From positions 2,232,001-2,296,000 of the forward strand of contig NZ_CP093301.1 of assembly GCF_024362785.1 (NCBI RefSeq): a stretch of DNA of 64,000 nt, written 5' to 3'. A program made the translations under genes and the position numbers. Each line of letters begins with the position of its first letter. Position 1 is the stretch's first letter. The notes beneath the pieces were generated by a model. The model saw only the letters and a program-made list of their open reading frames with translations, was not told the origin of the DNA and made no database searches. This DNA is from Evansella sp. LMS18. GTDB taxonomy: Bacteria; Bacillota; Bacilli; Bacillales; Salisediminibacteriaceae. Below, piece after piece: positions 61,274 through 64,000 of the stretch.

Positions 61274-61762
61274 ATGGAAGGGAAATTACCTGCGAGTATA
61301 TCTCGAACAACAATCACAAAGTTGGTTTTGCCGCCGGATACTAATCATTTAGGCACTATTTTTGGAGGCGTCATACTCTCTTATATTGATGAGATAGCTG
61401 CCATAACGGCAATGAAGCACAGCCAGGAAGTGGTGGTGACCGCTTCTATTGATACAGTGAACTTTCTGTCATCTGCTAAAGTTGGGGACATATTGTATTT
61501 AGAAGGCGTTGTTATTTCCACTGGCAGAACTTCGATGGAAGTTTACGTGAAAGTAGAGACTCAAAGCTTAAAATCAAGAAAAAAAACGGTGACCACAACA
61601 GCTATCCTGACGATGGTTGCGGTAGATGAGAAGGGCAGACCGACCCCAGTGAGCGGCGTGGAGCCTGAAACAGAAGAAGAGAAAAAGTTATTCCAAAACG
61701 CCCAGGCAAGAAAAGAAAGAAGATTGCGGATCAATGAACTTTCGAACGAATGCGGAGTCTGA
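61274..61762 (+). CDS. Acyl-CoA thioesterase (hotdog fold, YkhA-like)
   Basis: 162 residues. The hotdog-fold motif is TNHLGTIFGGVILSYIDEIA, as in BFIT/YkhA acyl-CoA hydrolases, with VVTASIDTVNFLSSAKVGDI as the next strand. It cleaves acyl-CoA to free acid and CoA in the cytoplasm. The gene follows a cobalamin riboswitch with terminator, so it should be expressed when B12 is scarce (inference). GAGGAATGA precedes the ATG. Confidence 0.88.
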   Translation: MEGKLPASISRTTITKLVLPPDTNHLGTIFGGVILSYIDEIAAITAMKHSQEVVVTASIDTVNFLSSAKVGDILYLEGVVISTGRTSMEVYVKVETQSLKSRKKTVTTTAILTMVAVDEKGRPTPVSGVEPETEEEKKLFQNAQARKERRLRINELSNECGV

Positions 61763-61873
61763 ACAATAGGAGTAAGCCAGCTTGCCTCCTGATCACCTGA
61801 AGGGAAAATCAAGATGGTCAGGAGGCAGACGTGTGGTAATATAAGGTAAACTGCCGTGCTGGAGGTATATTAA

Positions 61874-62374
61874 ATGTTCTCAGTTGAAAGTTATATTCGT
61901 TCAATTAAAACAAATCTTGATAAACAATCGGATTTATTAACAGAAAATCTGAAAAAAGTCTTCGCATATAACTTCTCTCCAAAGACAGATTTGCTGGAGT
62001 TCTCCGCATTCATGGAGCCTACCAGATTTGAGATAGCAATAAGAATGTTCTCCATGGATAAAGAAGCTAACGAAGTTTTTGATAATGGAACAGACAGTAC
62101 AGTTTTTGCAGGCAGCATCGATGTCCTGCCGGAAGTTGTATATTATCAATTAAACGAAAACCAGCTGAATGATTTCTTTGATTTTTACGAGGAGAACGAA
62201 GAAAAGGTAGTTCAGCAAGAACAAAAAGCAGTTGCTGACTGGTTCAGAGGGTGCTGGGAAAAAGCAGGTGGAGATAAAATTAACTTACCATCGTATTTTA
62301 TTTTCCCGGATGACTATAAATCATATGACTTAAAAAACAATCAATGGATTGATGATGAAGAAAAGTGGTCTTAA
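61874..62374 (+). CDS. Hypothetical acidic protein
   Basis: 166 residues, alpha/beta and acidic, with no signal peptide or membrane helix. Notable segments are FSPKTDLLEFSAFMEPTRFE and NLPSYFIFPDDYKSYDLKNN near the end. It might be a small immunity or regulatory protein but no family is recognised. GGAGG lies eight bases before the ATG; the terminator at 62394 ends it. Confidence 0.55.
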   Translation: MFSVESYIRSIKTNLDKQSDLLTENLKKVFAYNFSPKTDLLEFSAFMEPTRFEIAIRMFSMDKEANEVFDNGTDSTVFAGSIDVLPEVVYYQLNENQLNDFFDFYEENEEKVVQQEQKAVADWFRGCWEKAGGDKINLPSYFIFPDDYKSYDLKNNQWIDDEEKWS

Positions 62375-62393
62375 ACAGCCGGTAGCTGCACGC

Positions 62394-62429
62394 AAAAAGC
62401 ATGGTCTCCTAGGGAAATCCATGCTTTTT
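62394..62429. terminator. Bidirectional terminator
   Basis: AAAAAGCATGG (62394-62404) pairs exactly with CCATGCTTTTT (62419-62429), between convergent genes. Confidence 0.9.
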
Positions 62430-62440
62430 CAGGTCTTCTT

Positions 62441-63043
62441 TTATACGGGCTTGATACCGCTTGCTAAAAACATAGAAGCATCCTCATTCACAAAAATACG
62501 TTCTCCGTGATAGAAGGTCTTCATTTCTATGGAGGTAAATCCAACGTCAGATAATACTTTCTTCAGTTCTTGATGGGAAAAACCATTATGAACTTTCGGA
62601 TGGGTTACTTTTTCATTTTTATCAAAATCCACAATGATCAGTTTGCCATCCTTATTTAGAATATGGAACAGTTCCTGTAAAATCAATTTCGTGTCCGGGA
62701 TATGCAGAAGGACGAGCGACATGATAATGATGTCTGCCTTTAGCTCAGGAGTTTCCTGAGTGAAATCGGAATAAAGCACTTTCGCGTTGGGTATTTCCCG
62801 ATGAGCTATCTTAGCTTCCGCAACCTCAAGCATCTGTTTTGATGAATCTGCAAGCAAAACAGAGTCAACTAGATCAGCCAGCTCTAAACTGACCAGACCG
62901 GTGCCGCTTCCATAGTCAATTAACGATTTTGACCTGCTGTTTTGTAACTCCGGCTTTATTTCCTCAACGATAACTTCTGCTAGTTTGATTCTTTCTTCTG
63001 AATCATATCTTTTTGCCATCTCTTCAAAAACGTTATTTTCCAT
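62441..63043 (-). CDS. Class I SAM-dependent methyltransferase
   Basis: 200 residues. Motif I is SLIDYGSGTGLVSLELA, the acidic ribose-binding residue is in LLADSSKQML, and motifs II/III are IIIMSLVLLHIPD and NKDGKLIIVDF. A C-terminal extension carries VGFTSIEMKTFYHGERIF. The substrate is unknown; the layout is close to small-molecule methyltransferases. GGGAGCG precedes the ATG; single gene. Confidence 0.85.
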   Translation of the reverse strand: MENNVFEEMAKRYDSEERIKLAEVIVEEIKPELQNSRSKSLIDYGSGTGLVSLELADLVDSVLLADSSKQMLEVAEAKIAHREIPNAKVLYSDFTQETPELKADIIIMSLVLLHIPDTKLILQELFHILNKDGKLIIVDFDKNEKVTHPKVHNGFSHQELKKVLSDVGFTSIEMKTFYHGERIFVNEDASMFLASGIKPV

Positions 63044-63220
63044 ATGTCACGCTCCCGTATTTACATAGTGGCCATTATAGCAAAAGCAAAGCCTGGAGGC
63101 ACGTTTCATTGGCTAACAAAGTGGCAATTAGGAAATAATCGCCTGCAAAAGGACTTTTCCATGCTCGTGGTGAATACATAGGTTCAGGAATAATTTGGCA
63201 ACGGCCGAGGGGGCGGGAAC

Positions 63221-63664
63221 ATGGGCGGACTTGGGGTGGATTTTTGGTTTAAGTTAATTTTTTTAATGGCTATTCTTGTTATCATTTTAAATTCTTTTGG
63301 CGCACTGATGAGAAAATGGCTGAAAGTGGAGAAAAAACGGGGATTCTTTTCTTACAACTATGTAAATAAAAAGCATGAAAAAATCGACTGGACGATTCGG
63401 GTTATATTTATTCCTTTGGTTTTTTTCCTCATGCTTATTCTCTCTGCAAGAGCAGAGGTGGCAGGTGGCACCGGTTGGTACACGTGGCTGCACCCGTTTT
63501 ATCTATTTATAGTTTTCATGGTTGCAACAGAAGGTTTAAAAGCCTTCATGGAATGGAAGTATGCTGAAAACAAAAGAGCCTATATCGTCACATTAAGCGA
63601 ATTGGGGTTCGGGTTCACCGTAATAATTTCCATGATTATGACTGACTTTTGGGGATTGCTGTAA
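63221..63664 (+). CDS. DUF4181 membrane protein
   Basis: 147 residues, four membrane helices (about 7-27, 62-80, 88-106 and 127-145). The DUF4181 features are the first-loop LMRKWLKVEKKRGFFSYNYV, then VNKKHEKIDWTIR and the conserved EGLKAFMEWKYAENKRAYIV. The family is common in Bacillaceae and uncharacterised. GAGGGGGCGGGAAC precedes the ATG. Confidence 0.75.
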   Translation: MGGLGVDFWFKLIFLMAILVIILNSFGALMRKWLKVEKKRGFFSYNYVNKKHEKIDWTIRVIFIPLVFFLMLILSARAEVAGGTGWYTWLHPFYLFIVFMVATEGLKAFMEWKYAENKRAYIVTLSELGFGFTVIISMIMTDFWGLL

Positions 63665-63681
63665 TTACCAGGGACACAAAT

Positions 63682-63710
63682 AAAAACCATCAAAATAAAT
63701 GATGGTTTTT
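63682..63710. terminator. Bidirectional terminator
   Basis: AAAAACCATC (63682-63691) pairs exactly with GATGGTTTTT (63701-63710). Confidence 0.85.
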
Positions 63711-63721
63711 GTTTGGGATGA

Positions 63722-64000
63722 TTAGTTAGTATTTAGTATATTTATTTCATGTAAAGCCTGGTGGAGATTTCCTTTAACGGTTAACTCCTTCAAATTGAAT
63801 CCCAGGGCTACTATCGTTTGAGCTACTTCCGGACGGATACCAGTAATAATCGCTTCAACACCGATTAAAGATAATGTGCTTATAACCTTCAACAGTTCAT
63901 TAGCAACCATTGTATCTACAGTTAATACTCCTGAAATATCGATAATAAGGTGTGTTAGCCTTAGCTTCTCTGCCTGTCTTAGTGTTTCTTCCAGCAACAG
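63722..64000 (-). CDS. RsbR-like STAS domain protein, C-terminal part (partial at window end)
   Basis: 92 residues are visible; the frame stays open past the window edge. The sequence is the C-terminal STAS domain of an RsbR paralogue: LIIDISGVLTVDTMVANELL with the phosphorylatable Thr in the D-T motif, then SLIGVEAIITGIRPEVAQTI and GNLHQALHEI. RsbR paralogues form the stressosome that controls SigB or related outputs (family knowledge). Unlike the protein at 3761, the acceptor Thr is present. Confidence 0.85.
   Translation of the reverse strand: MLLEETLRQAEKLRLTHLIIDISGVLTVDTMVANELLKVISTLSLIGVEAIITGIRPEVAQTIVALGFNLKELTVKGNLHQALHEINILNTN

Noticed and set aside
61774-61830. GCCTCCTGA...CAGGAGGC inverted repeat after the thioesterase gene as a terminator
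   Set aside because: A good stem but no T-run on either strand; left as an unassigned hairpin.

Overview
The window looks like the chromosome of a spore-forming, probably alkaliphilic or haloalkaliphilic member of the Bacillaceae (Evansella / Salipaludibacillus / Alkalihalobacillus type; this placement is an inference). The reasons are a GerA-type germinant receptor operon, a high-alkaline subtilisin, two S-layer-anchored subtilases, very acidic secreted lipoproteins, strong AAGGAGG ribosome binding sites, frequent TTG/GTG starts, and many classical hairpin-plus-T terminators. I saw no tRNA, rRNA, CRISPR array, prophage or IS transposase.

Layout. 1-12 kb: the 3' end of lrgB; an HTH-TPR regulator with an overlapping 39-residue secreted peptide gene (a peptide quorum-sensing pair of RRNPP type) next to an AprE-like subtilisin; a V4R/STAS protein; a 51-bp-phased inverted-repeat array; a secreted M14 carboxypeptidase; a glutamate/dicarboxylate symporter beside a GlnK/GlnL-like two-component system. 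12-24 kb: small membrane and HEAT-like proteins, a DUF4352-like lipoprotein, maltose acetyltransferase, the frataxin-like Fra, and a sugar oxidoreductase plus ABC importer operon without its own ATPase. 24-38 kb: cupin protein, SDR/TetR pair, gerA operon, pyroglutamyl peptidase, a MerR-controlled acyl-CoA dehydrogenase / acyl-CoA synthetase locus with overlapping promoters, and a glucose dehydrogenase. 38-53 kb: lipoproteins (including three further paralogues of the first, two of them reduced to mini-lipoproteins), a serine hydrolase, tandem SLH subtilases, and a NarL-type two-component system directly upstream of them. 52-64 kb: a CdaR-type regulator with glcDF (glycolate oxidation), a nucleotidyltransferase that may have been inserted, YmaF and a coat-like protein, a cobalamin riboswitch in front of an acyl-CoA thioesterase, a methyltransferase, DUF4181 proteins and the 3' part of an RsbR-like gene.

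The most unusual content is non-coding. (i) A 49-bp element occurs ten times between 28.5 and 52.2 kb, always on the same strand, five times right behind a stop codon and once forming the C-terminus of Pcp. (ii) Seven intergenic arrays repeat short words with a very regular 21-bp or 51-bp phase. Three of them share one 21-bp consensus. (iii) A B12 riboswitch appears to control a thioesterase. These, together with the peptide-pheromone pair beside the protease, are the best candidates for undescribed biology.

All function calls come from motif recognition by eye; no database search was run. Start codons were re-chosen where a clear Shine-Dalgarno sequence decided them.
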